NCBI GenBank assembly: GCA_902557155.1
Contig: CACDYR010000002.1
Coordinates: 197,025-261,024 of the forward strand
Reading direction: 5' to 3'
Length of the DNA stretch: 64,000 bases
From: an uncultured Pelagibacteraceae bacterium
GTDB taxonomy: Bacteria > Pseudomonadota > Alphaproteobacteria > Pelagibacterales > Pelagibacteraceae
The translations under genes were made by a program, and so were the position numbers. The notes under the pieces were generated by a model, which made no database searches, had not been told where the DNA came from, and saw nothing but the letters and a program-made list of their open reading frames with translations. Within the stretch, counting starts at the first letter, position 1. Each line of letters starts with the position of its first letter. This document shows positions 40,438 to 50,322 of this stretch, piece by piece.

Positions 40438-41718
40438 ATGAAGTTCTTTGAAACTTCAAAATATCATTCTTTTAAAAAATCAACTTATATAACCCTTAGA
40501 TGGATCGGAATTATTGGACAATTAATTGCAGTAAATTTTGTATATTTATTTTTAAATTCTAGTTTAGATTTTATCACTTCAAATTTAGTTATTTTTTTAG
40601 GAATATTAAGTAATTTATATTTAATATTTATTTATAAAAAAACACAATTATCAGATAGATCTGCTTTTATTTTCCTGCTTATTGATATTTTGCAATTAGG
40701 TGTCCTTCTTTATTTGTCAGGAGGAATAACAAATCCATTTGTAATTTTTTTATTAATACCAAGTGTTTTTTCTTCATCAAATTTAAGCTTAAGAACTAAT
40801 ACTTTGTTAGTAATTTTAACAATAATTATAATTGTCTTTTTAACTTTTGATCATCAAGATTTGCCAATTAATTTAAATAGTGATTTTCATAACAATCATT
40901 ATTTTTATTATTCCATCCCAGTATCTTTGATTATTGCTTTAGTATTTTTAAATTATTTTGCAATGACATTTGGCACACAATCTAGATTAAGAAAAGAGGC
41001 ATTAGGAAAAATGGAAGAGGTAATGGCTAAAGAACATGAGCTTTTATCTTTGGGCGGACAAGCTGCTGCAGCGGCACATTCTTTAGGTACACCACTTTCC
41101 ACAATAACAATAATTGCGCATGATTTAATGAAACAATTTAAAGGTCAAAAAGATTTGGAGAAAGATATAGAGTTATTAAATAGCCAAGTCGAGCGATGTA
41201 ATGAAATTTTAAAGAGATTAACTTTAAATCCTGTGGAGGAAGATGAATTTATTGATAAAGATATTAACATTCGAGATTATTTGCATGAAATTATCTCTTC
41301 ATTTAAGGAAATAAGTAAAAAGGAATTTGTTTTCAATTTTGATCAAGATTCAAACCCAAAAAAAATAAGTAAATCTATTGAAATAGTTTATGGATTAAGA
41401 AACTTTATAGGAAATGCAAACAAATTTGCCAAAAATTCTATTTTTATTAATTTAAAAAGTGACAGTGAATTTACAGAGCTCACAGTAGAAGATGATGGTA
41501 ATGGTTATCCAAGAGATATTATATCGAAAATTGGAGAACCATATTTAAAATCAAATTATTCAAAAGATAAGTCTAAAGAGGGTTTAGGACTAGGGTTGTT
41601 TATTGGTAAAACTTTATTAGAAAAAAATTTTGCATCAGTCAATTGTAGAAATTCCAAAACACGTAGTGGTGCTGAAGTTATTATTAGATGGAAGAATAAA
41701 GAATTATTTAATATTTAA
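40438..41718 (+). CDS. regB: RegB/PrrB-type redox-sensing histidine kinase
   Basis: 426-aa membrane sensor kinase. About six TM helices (20-175) include GGITNPF (95-101), the heptapeptide that binds ubiquinone in Rhodobacter RegB. The H-box is [16 protein letters not shown] with H214. Cysteine C254 in [11 protein letters not shown] lies 40 residues later, the same distance as between H225 and the redox-active C265 of RegB. The ATPase domain has [11 protein letters not shown] and [17 protein letters not shown]. The response regulator RegA is not adjacent. It starts 2 nt after gyrB, and its stop shares TTAA with the convergent cobT. Confidence 0.91.
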   Translation: MKFFETSKYHSFKKSTYITLRWIGIIGQLIAVNFVYLFLNSSLDFITSNLVIFLGILSNLYLIFIYKKTQLSDRSAFIFLLIDILQLGVLLYLSGGITNPFVIFLLIPSVFSSSNLSLRTNTLLVILTIIIIVFLTFDHQDLPINLNSDFHNNHYFYYSIPVSLIIALVFLNYFAMTFGTQSRLRKEALGKMEEVMAKEHELLSLGGQAAAAAHSLGTPLSTITIIAHDLMKQFKGQKDLEKDIELLNSQVERCNEILKRLTLNPVEEDEFIDKDINIRDYLHEIISSFKEISKKEFVFNFDQDSNPKKISKSIEIVYGLRNFIGNANKFAKNSIFINLKSDSEFTELTVEDDGNGYPRDIISKIGEPYLKSNYSKDKSKEGLGLGLFIGKTLLEKNFASVNCRNSKTRSGAEVIIRWKNKELFNI

Positions 41719-43514
41719 TGGAATTTGTTTTTTGTTTCAAATAATGAGCTTAATTGAGATATCATAACATCTCCTAATTCATTTACGTCAGTAATTTTAA
41801 TAGCTTTATTGTAATATCTTGAAACATCGTGACCAATTCCTATAGCCAAAACTTCAATATCCGATTTATTTTCAATAAATTTTACAATCTTTTTTAAATG
41901 TTTTTCCAAAAAATCACCTGAATTTACAGAAAGAGTTGAGTCATCTACAGGGGCTCCATCAGAAATAACCATTAATATTTTTCTTTCCTCTTTTCTCTTT
42001 TTTATTCTGTTATAGGCCCACGATATAGCTTCTCCATCGATGTTCTCTTTGAGCAATCCTTCTTTAAGCATTAGCCCTAAATTATTTTTTGCCTGTCTCC
42101 AATGGGTATCTGCTCCTTTGTAAATAATATGTCTTAGGTCGTTCAATCTTCCTGGTGTTTTAGGTTTAGAATTTTTGGTCCATAATTCTCTACTTTGTCC
42201 ACCCTTCCAATTTTTAGTTGTGAAACCTAAAATTTCAACTTTAACAGAGCACCTTTCTAGCGTTCTGGATAAAATATCTGCACAAATAGCTGCAATAGTA
42301 ATTGGTCTTCCTCTCATGGATCCGGAATTATCAATGAGTAGAGTCACTACTGTATCTTTAAAATCTAAATCTTTTTCTTTTTTGAATGACAAAGAATTAT
42401 ATGGATCCATAATAATTCTTGGAAGTTTTGAACTGTCTAATAATCCCTCCTCTAAATCAAACTCCCATGCTCTATTTTGTTTTGCAAGCAATTGTCTTTG
42501 AAGTTTATTAGCAAGTTTTGTTATAATATCTTGAAAGCCTATTAATTGTTGATCTAAATTTCTTCTTAGTTTTGTTGCTTCATCTGCATTTTCTAGATTT
42601 TCAGCTTTTACAACTTCATCAAACTGAGTTGTAAATATTTTATAATCTAAATTGATATTATCTATTTTTTTTTGAGCTACTTGTTCTGAACTTTGTTCAT
42701 CTGACTCTGTGTCTGATAATTGTTCGTCAAAGTTAAATTCGTCAACACTAAAATCAGCATCTAATGAAGCCTCAGATACATTTTCATCTTTTTCATCTTT
42801 ATTATCTTCTTTGTCATTATTTTCATCTTCATTAGATGGATTATCTTGTCCTTGATCTTGATTTTCTTCTTTTCTTTCATCCTCATCTTCACTCTGAAAA
42901 ATGTCCATTTCTTTCAATATTTCTGAAAACTTTGAACTATAAATGTTTTGATCTTCAAGATTTTCAAGTAAAAATTCTTTATGTTTTTCTATAGCTTCCT
43001 CAAAGTCTTTTTCCCAAAAATTAAGCATTTTTGTTGTTAGAGGATTTAGCTTAATTTTATGAAAATTCTTAAGCATATATAGTTCAAATGCTTCTGATAC
43101 AGATACATCTTCTTTAGTTTTTAATTGATCTTTGCGTTTACGATTTATTATTTGATGATAATTTTCTTGAAAATTTTTCTCAATTCCTTTTAACATTTTT
43201 CCTCCCAGAGTCTCATAACGTATTTTTTCAGCTATATTATAAAGAGATCTAGAAGATGTATTTGAGGGAAGGTTTTTTTTGTAAATTGTTTCATTACAAA
43301 ATTTTTTTTTCAAAGCAGAGGAGTCTGTTTCTGCACGTAATCTTATAAAATCAGCTGGACTAGTTAAATTATCAATCTCTAGAAAATTAAATTCTTTTAT
43401 TTTTTTTTCTTCAGAATTTGTTTTTTTAAAATCAAAATCATCAGCAATTACTTTTGCTGTAGAAGTTAAAGCAATTTTGAATTTTTCTTTTAAATTATTT
43501 TCTTTAGTGCTCAT
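41715..43514 (-). CDS. cobT: CobT-like VWA-domain protein (cobaltochelatase CobT homologue)
   Basis: 599-aa protein. The N-terminal half resembles CobT ([25 protein letters not shown]). Then comes a strongly acidic, low-complexity middle (about residues 205-290, rich in Asp/Glu/Asn/Gln). A C-terminal von Willebrand A domain has the MIDAS motif [10 protein letters not shown] (D395). In cobalamin synthesis CobT works with the AAA+ protein CobS and CobN to insert cobalt. CobS is adjacent (TAATG overlap), but no CobN or other cob gene is in the window, so another chaperone-like role is possible. Confidence 0.87.
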   Translation of the reverse strand: MSTKENNLKEKFKIALTSTAKVIADDFDFKKTNSEEKKIKEFNFLEIDNLTSPADFIRLRAETDSSALKKKFCNETIYKKNLPSNTSSRSLYNIAEKIRYETLGGKMLKGIEKNFQENYHQIINRKRKDQLKTKEDVSVSEAFELYMLKNFHKIKLNPLTTKMLNFWEKDFEEAIEKHKEFLLENLEDQNIYSSKFSEILKEMDIFQSEDEDERKEENQDQGQDNPSNEDENNDKEDNKDEKDENVSEASLDADFSVDEFNFDEQLSDTESDEQSSEQVAQKKIDNINLDYKIFTTQFDEVVKAENLENADEATKLRRNLDQQLIGFQDIITKLANKLQRQLLAKQNRAWEFDLEEGLLDSSKLPRIIMDPYNSLSFKKEKDLDFKDTVVTLLIDNSGSMRGRPITIAAICADILSRTLERCSVKVEILGFTTKNWKGGQSRELWTKNSKPKTPGRLNDLRHIIYKGADTHWRQAKNNLGLMLKEGLLKENIDGEAISWAYNRIKKRKEERKILMVISDGAPVDDSTLSVNSGDFLEKHLKKIVKFIENKSDIEVLAIGIGHDVSRYYNKAIKITDVNELGDVMISQLSSLFETKNKFH

Positions 43515-44488
43515 TAGATTTGAATATTAATCAAAGATTCTGGCAATTCTTCACCAAAACATCTTTGATAATATTCTGCGATAGTATTTTTTTCAATATC
43601 ATCACATTTATTAAGAAAAGTTACTCTAAAAGCGTAACCAGTGTCTTTAAATATCTCTGCATTTTCTGCCCAATGTAACACCGTTCTTGGGCTCATCACT
43701 GTTGAAATATCTCCTGCAATAAATCCTTTACGCGTTAAAGATGCTACTTTTATCATGTTAGCAACCTTTTCTTTTCCCTTTGCGTTATTTAAGTTTTTAT
43801 TTTTAGACAAAACAATGTCCATTTCTCTATCTAGGCTAAGATAGTTTAAAGTTGTAACAATATTCCATCTATCCATCTGACCTTGGTTAATTTGCTGCGT
43901 ACCATGATAAAGACCTGTCGTATCACCAAGTCCAACAGTATTTGAAGTAGCAAATAATCTAAAAAATTTATTTTGTTTAATTACTTTATTTTTATCTAGT
44001 AATGTAAAATTTCCCTCAGCTTCCAAAACTCTTTGAATTACAAACATTACATCAGGTCTACCAGCATCATATTCATCAAAAACAAGTGCAACTGGATTTT
44101 GTATAGACCATGGTAAAATTCCCTCGTTAAATTGAGTTACTTGTTTACCATCTTTAAGAACAATCGCATCTTTTCCAATCAAATCAATTCTACTTACATG
44201 ACTATCTAAATTTACACGGATGCAAGGCCAATTTAATCTTGCAGCAATTTGCTCAATGTGAGTAGATTTACCAGTGCCATGATATCCTTGAACTAAAACC
44301 CTCTTATTATAAGCAAATCCTGAAATAATGGCTAAAGTAGTATCTCTATCGAACTTGTAGTTTTTATCAATTTCAGGAACATATTCATTCTTATTTGAAA
44401 ATGCGTCTACTTCCATTTCTGAATCAATTCCAAAAGTCTGTTTTAATGAAACTTTAATATCCGGTTCTGTGTTAAGATTTGGTGTCAA
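43514..44488 (-). CDS. cobS: CobS-like AAA+ ATPase (MoxR class)
   Basis: 324-aa AAA+ ATPase that partners CobT. Walker A is GYHGTGKS (68-75), Walker B is [10 protein letters not shown] (134-143), and sensor 1 is [14 protein letters not shown]. The start appears to be TTG 44488, since the next ATG would remove conserved N-terminal sequence; this overlaps the J-protein gene by 17 nt. It is coupled to cobT by a one-base overlap. It acts with CobT as an ATP-driven chaperone complex, classically on CobN; the substrate here is uncertain. Confidence 0.91.
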   Translation of the reverse strand: MTPNLNTEPDIKVSLKQTFGIDSEMEVDAFSNKNEYVPEIDKNYKFDRDTTLAIISGFAYNKRVLVQGYHGTGKSTHIEQIAARLNWPCIRVNLDSHVSRIDLIGKDAIVLKDGKQVTQFNEGILPWSIQNPVALVFDEYDAGRPDVMFVIQRVLEAEGNFTLLDKNKVIKQNKFFRLFATSNTVGLGDTTGLYHGTQQINQGQMDRWNIVTTLNYLSLDREMDIVLSKNKNLNNAKGKEKVANMIKVASLTRKGFIAGDISTVMSPRTVLHWAENAEIFKDTGYAFRVTFLNKCDDIEKNTIAEYYQRCFGEELPESLINIQI

Positions 44489-45005
44489 TTTTTTCTCTAT
44501 AGGTATTTTTTAATTGAGTGTAAGCCAATGTTATAAGTTTAAGTTTTTCTTCGTATTTTTTATTTCCAGAATTCATATCAGGGTGAAATTTTTTCACAAG
44601 TAATTTGAATTTATCTTGTATTTTCTTCCACTTTAAACCCACAGAAACCCCCAATATTCCAAAAGCTTTTATATCTTTATGATCGAATTTAAATTGACGC
44701 ATATGATTATAATCTCCATTTATTTTTTCTTTATCTAACTCATCTCTCAAAGTTGTATTCCATAACACTTTGAAAAAATTATCTGAAGAGCTAAAGCTTT
44801 GCGTGGGTTTGTGCCAAGTCATGTCAGATTTTAAAAAATCCAATACTTGGTCATCATTCATTCCTGAAAAATAGTTCCAATTTTTATTAAATTCTTTTAC
44901 ATGCTCAAGGCAAAGCATTCTAAATTTTCTGCTATTATCTTTTTCAACTGGTGCCTTATATTCACCTATTTCATTACAATTATTCCAGTCACAAATATTT
45001 TTCAT
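44472..45005 (-). CDS. J-domain (DnaJ-like) protein with N-terminal Cys/His motif
   Basis: About 177-aa protein with a C-terminal J domain. [14 protein letters not shown] holds the HPD tripeptide (141-143) needed to stimulate DnaK, and AYTQLKNTY matches helix IV. The N-terminus has CDWNNC and later MLCLEH, a C-x4-C / C-x2-H set that could bind zinc. ATG 45005 is chosen; an ATG at 45020 would add five residues (MLLYI). It lies upstream of and overlaps cobS, an arrangement typical of alphaproteobacteria, and may recruit Hsp70 to the CobS/CobT system. It is divergent from bolA with 17 nt between the starts. Confidence 0.86.
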   Translation of the reverse strand: MKNICDWNNCNEIGEYKAPVEKDNSRKFRMLCLEHVKEFNKNWNYFSGMNDDQVLDFLKSDMTWHKPTQSFSSSDNFFKVLWNTTLRDELDKEKINGDYNHMRQFKFDHKDIKAFGILGVSVGLKWKKIQDKFKLLVKKFHPDMNSGNKKYEEKLKLITLAYTQLKNTYREKIDTKS

Positions 45006-45022
45006 GATATATAATAACATAT

Positions 45023-45283
45023 ATGGATATAAATGAGTTAATTACAATTGTAAAAAATAAATTATTAAATCAAATAAATATTGAAAGTATAAATATTGAA
45101 GATAAATCTTTTCTTCATAAAAATCATAAAGGAAATAAAGAAGGAAAATATCATTTAAAATTATTTATCGTTTCTCAAGAACTAAAAAAAATGAGTAAAA
45201 TTGAAAGTAATAAAAAAATCTACAAGATTTTAGATCAAGAATTAAAAGAATTTATTCACTCAATCCAAATTTTAATTAGTTAA
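45023..45283 (+). CDS. BolA-family protein
   Basis: 86-aa BolA/IbaG-type protein. The conserved core is seen as GKYHLKLFIVSQEL, then NKKIYKILDQELKEFIHSI with the invariant histidine near the C-terminus. BolA proteins pair with monothiol glutaredoxins to bind [2Fe-2S] clusters. The start is only 17 nt from the divergent J-protein start, so promoter elements must lie inside the opposite gene or be leaderless. The 3' end overlaps the convergent aroB by 12 nt. Confidence 0.87.
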   Translation: MDINELITIVKNKLLNQINIESINIEDKSFLHKNHKGNKEGKYHLKLFIVSQELKKMSKIESNKKIYKILDQELKEFIHSIQILIS

Positions 45284-46378
45284 AAATTTTTTTAGAAATA
45301 AATTTAAGTTTTTTTTGGAGTATTGGTTGTTGAAAATCGGCTTACCAACTTTTTTTAACAAAACTAAGTTTATTTTTTCAGAATTATTTTTTTTATCTTT
45401 GATCATAAAAGATAAGATCTTATTTAAATCTCTGATAGAAAAATATTTTTTTATAGAAGAAGGTAGACCAGAATTATCAATATGATTTATAATTAAATTG
45501 TATTCACTTTTACTAAGCATGTTTTCCTTAAAACTAAAACTAAGTGCCGTTTTCATTCCAAGTATAACGGCTTCACCATGATTTAGTTTATGGCTGTACC
45601 CTAAGCCTGCCTCATAAGCATGGGCAAATGTATGGCCAAAATTTAATACTTTTCTAAATGCTATTTCCTTTTCATCTTTTTCAACTACTTTTTTTTTAAT
45701 TTTACAACTTTCATAAATTGCTTTTTCAATAAATGGAGAAGAAAGACTTAAAATCTTTTTAAGATTTTTATTTAAGAAACTAAAAAATTTTTTATTATCA
45801 ATTAATGAATGTTTCAGTATTTCTCCATATCCACAAATTATTTCTCTTTTTGATAAAGATTTAAGAAATTGAATATCTGAGAGAACCAGTGATGGTTGAT
45901 AAAAGCTTCCTATTAAATTTTTACCATATTTAGAATTAACTCCAGTTTTTCCCCCGATTGATGAATCAACTTGAGCCAAAAGAGTTGTTGGAATATTTGC
46001 AAACTTTAGGCCCCTTTTGAAAAGACTAGCCGCAAAACCACTTACATCGCCTGTAATTCCTCCTCCTAATGAAATTAAAATATCATTTCTTGAAAAGTTT
46101 TTATTTAATAAAACTTCAAGAATTTTATTAACGCTATTAATATTTTTATTTTTTTCACTAGCATTAAAAAATAACACAAAAATACTTTTTTTTTTTAAAG
46201 ACTTTTTAATATTTGAGACAAATTTTTGTGGAACATTTTTATCAACAACAATTAAACATTTATCAAAATCAATTGAATTTGATTTAAAAATTTTTAACAA
46301 ACTTGAGGTCAAATTTGATCCAATAATTATTGGATATTTTTCAGTTTTAGTTACTATATTTAATCTAGTTTGTTTCAT
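45272..46378 (-). CDS. aroB: 3-dehydroquinate synthase
   Basis: 368-aa NAD- and metal-dependent enzyme for the second shikimate-pathway step (DAHP to 3-dehydroquinate). It has SLGGGITGDVSGFAASLFKRG (with the GGG nucleotide motif), PTTLLAQVDSSIGGKTGVN and metal-ligand histidines in NFGHTFAHAYE and KLNHGEAVILG. The length is usual. It follows aroK with a 14-nt overlap, the common aroK-aroB arrangement. Confidence 0.96.
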   Translation of the reverse strand: MKQTRLNIVTKTEKYPIIIGSNLTSSLLKIFKSNSIDFDKCLIVVDKNVPQKFVSNIKKSLKKKSIFVLFFNASEKNKNINSVNKILEVLLNKNFSRNDILISLGGGITGDVSGFAASLFKRGLKFANIPTTLLAQVDSSIGGKTGVNSKYGKNLIGSFYQPSLVLSDIQFLKSLSKREIICGYGEILKHSLIDNKKFFSFLNKNLKKILSLSSPFIEKAIYESCKIKKKVVEKDEKEIAFRKVLNFGHTFAHAYEAGLGYSHKLNHGEAVILGMKTALSFSFKENMLSKSEYNLIINHIDNSGLPSSIKKYFSIRDLNKILSFMIKDKKNNSEKINLVLLKKVGKPIFNNQYSKKNLNLFLKKFLTN

Positions 46379-46877
46379 AAATTTCTACAATTTTTTTTAC
46401 GATTTCAGTTTTAGTAAGATTATCACACTTTATCTCATATAAAGCTTTAGAATAAATGTTAGATCGTTTCTTAATTAAATCAATTAACTCAGTATCTGTT
46501 GCATTAATCGCCAATGGTCTTTTTTTACTGTTTTTAATTCTATTTAACAATGTTTTATCATCCCAATTTAGCCAAAAGGATAAATGATGTTTTAAAATTT
46601 CTTTCCTAATATTGTTATTTGTAAATGCTCCCCCACCAAGTGAAATCACAGTAGAGCTTAATTTAAGTTTTTTTAAAGTTGTTTGTTCTTCAATTTTTCT
46701 AAAATAATTCTCACCTTTATCTTCAAAGATTTTTTTTATTGTAATGTTTAAATTTTTTTCAATTTCTTTATCGATATCTACAAAATTTAATTTTAATTTC
46801 TTAGCTACTAAAGATCCAATGGAGCTCTTACCAGAACCCATCATCCCCAAAAAAACTAGATTTTCTTTTGATTTCAT
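46365..46877 (-). CDS. aroK: shikimate kinase
   Basis: About 170-aa P-loop kinase that phosphorylates shikimate. Walker A is GMMGSGKSSIG, the substrate site DIDKEIEKN and GENYFRKIEE, GGGAF near the middle, and the adenine region RPLA. ATG 46877 (MKSKENLVFLG) gives the normal family length. An upstream ATG at 46940 would add 21 unlike residues and run into the divergent gene. It is coupled to aroB. Confidence 0.95.
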   Translation of the reverse strand: MKSKENLVFLGMMGSGKSSIGSLVAKKLKLNFVDIDKEIEKNLNITIKKIFEDKGENYFRKIEEQTTLKKLKLSSTVISLGGGAFTNNNIRKEILKHHLSFWLNWDDKTLLNRIKNSKKRPLAINATDTELIDLIKKRSNIYSKALYEIKCDNLTKTEIVKKIVEIYETN

Positions 46878-46934
46878 AAGTTTCTTTATTGAAAAAACAT
46901 AAATATGTCTTAATTTGAAATTATCTAAAAGTAT

Positions 46935-47117
46935 ATGCAATTCATTAAAAACACAAGTTCAGGCAAAGCAAGTATCATAGGACTTGTGATTAAATCTATA
47001 ATCGGATTAGGGGTTATTTTAGGTATTATTTTTTTTCTAAGTACAATTGATTTTCCTGCACCTAAAAAAGAAATTGAAAAAATTATTCCAAATGAAAATT
47101 TTAAAATTGTTAAATAA
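46935..47117 (+). CDS. 60-aa single-span membrane protein, unknown function
   Basis: Small protein with an N-terminal polar stretch (MQFIKNTSSGKASI), one hydrophobic helix (GLGVILGIIFFLSTIDF) and a charged tail PAPKKEIEKIIPNENF. The topology suggests an inner-membrane protein with the tail outside. It starts 57 nt from the divergent aroK start. Its 3' end overlaps the next gene by 26 nt, so the two are probably one transcript. I do not recognise the family. Confidence 0.7.
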   Translation: MQFIKNTSSGKASIIGLVIKSIIGLGVILGIIFFLSTIDFPAPKKEIEKIIPNENFKIVK

Positions 47118-48855
47118 GAAAATTCTTTTAATTAAATTAGTTTGTCTTATTTTTTTTACACCTGCGTTTGCAGAAGAGAAACCGATTGATATTTGGAATA
47201 TAGAAAAAAAAGATAATCAAGTTATTTCAGAGACAAATATTTCAAGTGAAAATTCTAGTGGCACTGCTCAGAATAGTGTTTATGAACTACAAACAAATAA
47301 ACAAAAAGATACTATTAAACTTGATAAAGAATTTTCATCAAAAGAAATTAAAATTGTTGGACTATATGATCCTAGTGAATACGGTTTGAGTATGGATATG
47401 TGGTCAAATTCTGATGGAACTAAATTAAAAAATTTATTTCAGAATATTAATAAGTTTAATCTTTCAGAAGATGCATCTGATATAATGCACATATCTTTAT
47501 TAACCAACGCTTATTCTCCAACTCAAAATATTACTGAGAAAGAATTTATGAGCTTTAAATCTGATTGGTTAATAAAAGATGCAAACTTAGAATTAATAGA
47601 AGAATATTTAATTAAAAATCAAATAATAAATTTGCATCCAAATTTAACAAGATATTTAGTAGATACTTATTTGTCAGAATCAAACGTAAAAAAATCATGT
47701 GAGATTTTTTCTAAAAATTCTGAGCCCATTCAAGATGAATATTTATCAAAATTTAATTTATATTGTTTAATCAATTATGGAAAAAATGAAGAAGCACAAC
47801 TAATCTTAGATTTAAAAAAAGAGTTAGGTTTTGAAGATAGTTATTACGAAAACAAAATAAATTATTTATTTGGATATTTAGATGAAGCAGATAAAGAAAT
47901 ATCAATAAATTCAATTTTAGATTTTCATTTAGCTCATAGAACTAATCCTGAGTTTTCTTATGAACCAAGTGAAGATACACCTAAAATAATTTGGAAATAT
48001 CTTTCAGCTGCTAATTTACTTTTTAAAATTCAAGATATAGAAATTACTGATGTAGAAAAAATTTCCACAATAGAAAAAGCTGTAAATGATAAAAATTATT
48101 CTGAAGAGGAGTTATTCGAATTTTATAAAAAATTCCAATTTAATATTAATCAATTTTTAAATGCAAAAGAGGCATATAAATCCCTATCTTCAATCGAGGG
48201 ACGCGCTCTTTTATATCAAAGAACTCTTTTAACTGAAGAACCAAAAATCAAATTAGAATTTATAAAGATATTAAAGGATCTATTTATATCTGATGAAATA
48301 GGTGATGCCTTTGATTTGGAATTAAAAAAATTTTTAGGTGAAATTAATGTTGAGGATGTGCCCTCAAATTTTACAACATTTTATAATAGTAATCTAAACA
48401 AGAAAGAGACAGCAGATAAAAAAATTAAATATAATAGTAAAATTCTACATCAATCAAAACTTATAAATTATTTCAATGGGGACTATGCAAAATCTAAAAT
48501 TGAAGAGGACCTAGATAAATTTTTAAAGAAAATTAAAAAAGATAAAAAATATTTTTTATCAAAAAAAGATATAATTTTTCTAGAGGCGCTTAAATCTGAT
48601 GGAGTTGAAATTTCAAAAAAATATGACAGTCTTTATGAGGTGAAGCAATCAGAAATGCCTGCCGATATTCAAACATTGATAGATAATAATGAGATTGGTG
48701 CCGCATTGTTGAGAATAATTGAGGTAATTGGACCTGACAAAATTGAAAATATTGATGAAGATACATTTTATTTTATTATCAATACTTTAAATCAATTAAA
48801 TGTTGATTTAATTAGAAACAAACTATTGCTTAAAGTTCTTCCTTTAAAAGTATAA
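47092..48855 (+). CDS. exported protein of unknown function, helical-repeat rich
   Basis: About 587-aa protein with a signal peptide (MKILKLLNKKILLIKLVCLIF, then cleavage near AFA-EEK). The start ATG 47092 is chosen because an ATG at 47047 would put 15 extra residues before a clean signal peptide. The mature part is acidic and predicted mainly helical, with repeated paired-helix segments reminiscent of TPR-like solenoids, but no motif is clear. It is probably periplasmic and acts with the 60-aa membrane protein that overlaps its 5' end. It is followed by def after 21 nt. No function is proposed. Confidence 0.75.
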   Translation: MKILKLLNKKILLIKLVCLIFFTPAFAEEKPIDIWNIEKKDNQVISETNISSENSSGTAQNSVYELQTNKQKDTIKLDKEFSSKEIKIVGLYDPSEYGLSMDMWSNSDGTKLKNLFQNINKFNLSEDASDIMHISLLTNAYSPTQNITEKEFMSFKSDWLIKDANLELIEEYLIKNQIINLHPNLTRYLVDTYLSESNVKKSCEIFSKNSEPIQDEYLSKFNLYCLINYGKNEEAQLILDLKKELGFEDSYYENKINYLFGYLDEADKEISINSILDFHLAHRTNPEFSYEPSEDTPKIIWKYLSAANLLFKIQDIEITDVEKISTIEKAVNDKNYSEEELFEFYKKFQFNINQFLNAKEAYKSLSSIEGRALLYQRTLLTEEPKIKLEFIKILKDLFISDEIGDAFDLELKKFLGEINVEDVPSNFTTFYNSNLNKKETADKKIKYNSKILHQSKLINYFNGDYAKSKIEEDLDKFLKKIKKDKKYFLSKKDIIFLEALKSDGVEISKKYDSLYEVKQSEMPADIQTLIDNNEIGAALLRIIEVIGPDKIENIDEDTFYFIINTLNQLNVDLIRNKLLLKVLPLKV

Positions 48856-48876
48856 AAATTATAATAAAATCAATTT

Positions 48877-49395
48877 ATGGCTATCAGAACTATAATAACA
48901 GAACCTAATAAACTACTTAGGCAAATATCTAAACCAGTCAATAGTGTTGGTAAAGAAGAGCAAAAATTGATGGATGATATGCTAGAGACAATGTATGACG
49001 CAAACGGAATTGGTCTCGCGGCGATACAAGTTGGTGTACCAAAGAGAATTATTGTTATGGATTTAAGTAAAGATGAGAGTAAAAAAGAGCCAAGATATTT
49101 CGTAAATCCAGTTATCAAAAATAAAGATCCAGAAAAAGCAACTTATGAGGAAGGATGTCTTTCTGTGCCAAATCAGTTTGCAGAAATTGATAGACCTAGT
49201 AAGTGTGAAGTAGAATATCTTGATTATGATGGGGAAAAGAAATTGCTAAAGGCCGATGGTCTTCTGGCAACATGTATTCAGCATGAGATGGACCATTTAG
49301 AGGGAATCCTATTTATTGATTATCTTTCAAAATTAAAAAGGTCAATGATAATTAAAAAATTATCAAAAATAAAATCTACTTCTGTAGAAGCTTAA
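48877..49395 (+). CDS. def: peptide deformylase
   Basis: 172-aa metalloenzyme that removes the N-formyl group from new proteins. All three motifs are present: GIGLAAIQVG, EGCLSVP (metal cysteine) and QHEMDHLEGILF (two metal histidines and the catalytic glutamate). The length is normal. It is followed by fmt after 3 nt, the standard def-fmt pair. Confidence 0.97.
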   Translation: MAIRTIITEPNKLLRQISKPVNSVGKEEQKLMDDMLETMYDANGIGLAAIQVGVPKRIIVMDLSKDESKKEPRYFVNPVIKNKDPEKATYEEGCLSVPNQFAEIDRPSKCEVEYLDYDGEKKLLKADGLLATCIQHEMDHLEGILFIDYLSKLKRSMIIKKLSKIKSTSVEA

Positions 49396-49398
49396 TCA

Positions 49399-50322
49399 AT
49401 GCTAAAAAAAATAGTTTTTATGGGTACTCCCATGTTCGCTGTTCCAATTTTAAAATCACTTTATCAAAATGGATATCCTATTTCTTGTGTTTATACACAA
49501 CCACCTCAAAAATCTAAAAGAGGTCAAAAAATTAACAAGTCACCAATTCAATTAATTTCAGAGACTTTAAATATAGAATTTAGAACACCAAATTCATTAA
49601 AAGAAAATTTAGATGAATTAGAATATTTTAAATCTTTAGATGCAGATTTGGCAATAGTTGTTGCTTATGGTCAAATTATACCAAAGTCATATTTAAATTT
49701 AACTAAAAAAGGATTTATTAATGTACATGCATCTATTCTTCCAAAATGGAGAGGCGCTGCTCCTATTCAAAGATCAATTATGAATTTAGATAAAGAGACA
49801 GGAATCAGTATTATGAAAATAGGGGAGGAATTAGATACAGGACCGGTATGTAATGTTTATAAAATTAATATAGAAAATAATTTAAATGCTGAAGATATTA
49901 ATGAAAAGCTATCAAGTTTGGCTGCAGAGAAAATTTTAGATAATATAGATGATATATATGAGGATAAAGCAAACTTTATAGAACAAGATCACTCATCAGC
50001 TACATACGCATCAAAAATTCAAAAATTAGAGGGGCAGATTAATTGGAAAGAAGATGCTAAAATTATAATTGGTAAAATAAATGGACTTTATCCAGTTCCA
50101 GGTGCTTATTTCATGTTTAACGGTGAGAGATACAAAATATTAAAAGCAGAAATTGGACAAGCACAAGGAAAGCCAGGTGAGGTTTTATCTGACCATTTAG
50201 AAATTTCATGTGGAGATAAAAAATCAATAAAAATTAAAGAAATACAAAGACAAGGAAAAAAGCCTCAAAGTATTGGAGAATTTGTTTTAGGAACACAAAT
50301 TAAAAAGGGTTCATTTTTATAA
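49399..50322 (+). CDS. fmt: methionyl-tRNA formyltransferase
   Basis: 307-aa enzyme that formylates initiator Met-tRNA with 10-formyl-THF. The start is KIVFMGTPMFAVPIL, the catalytic region is NVHASILPKWRGAAPIQ, and ELDTGPV follows. The C-terminal OB-like domain binds tRNA. It overlaps truA by one base (TAATG). Confidence 0.97.
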   Translation: MLKKIVFMGTPMFAVPILKSLYQNGYPISCVYTQPPQKSKRGQKINKSPIQLISETLNIEFRTPNSLKENLDELEYFKSLDADLAIVVAYGQIIPKSYLNLTKKGFINVHASILPKWRGAAPIQRSIMNLDKETGISIMKIGEELDTGPVCNVYKINIENNLNAEDINEKLSSLAAEKILDNIDDIYEDKANFIEQDHSSATYASKIQKLEGQINWKEDAKIIIGKINGLYPVPGAYFMFNGERYKILKAEIGQAQGKPGEVLSDHLEISCGDKKSIKIKEIQRQGKKPQSIGEFVLGTQIKKGSFL

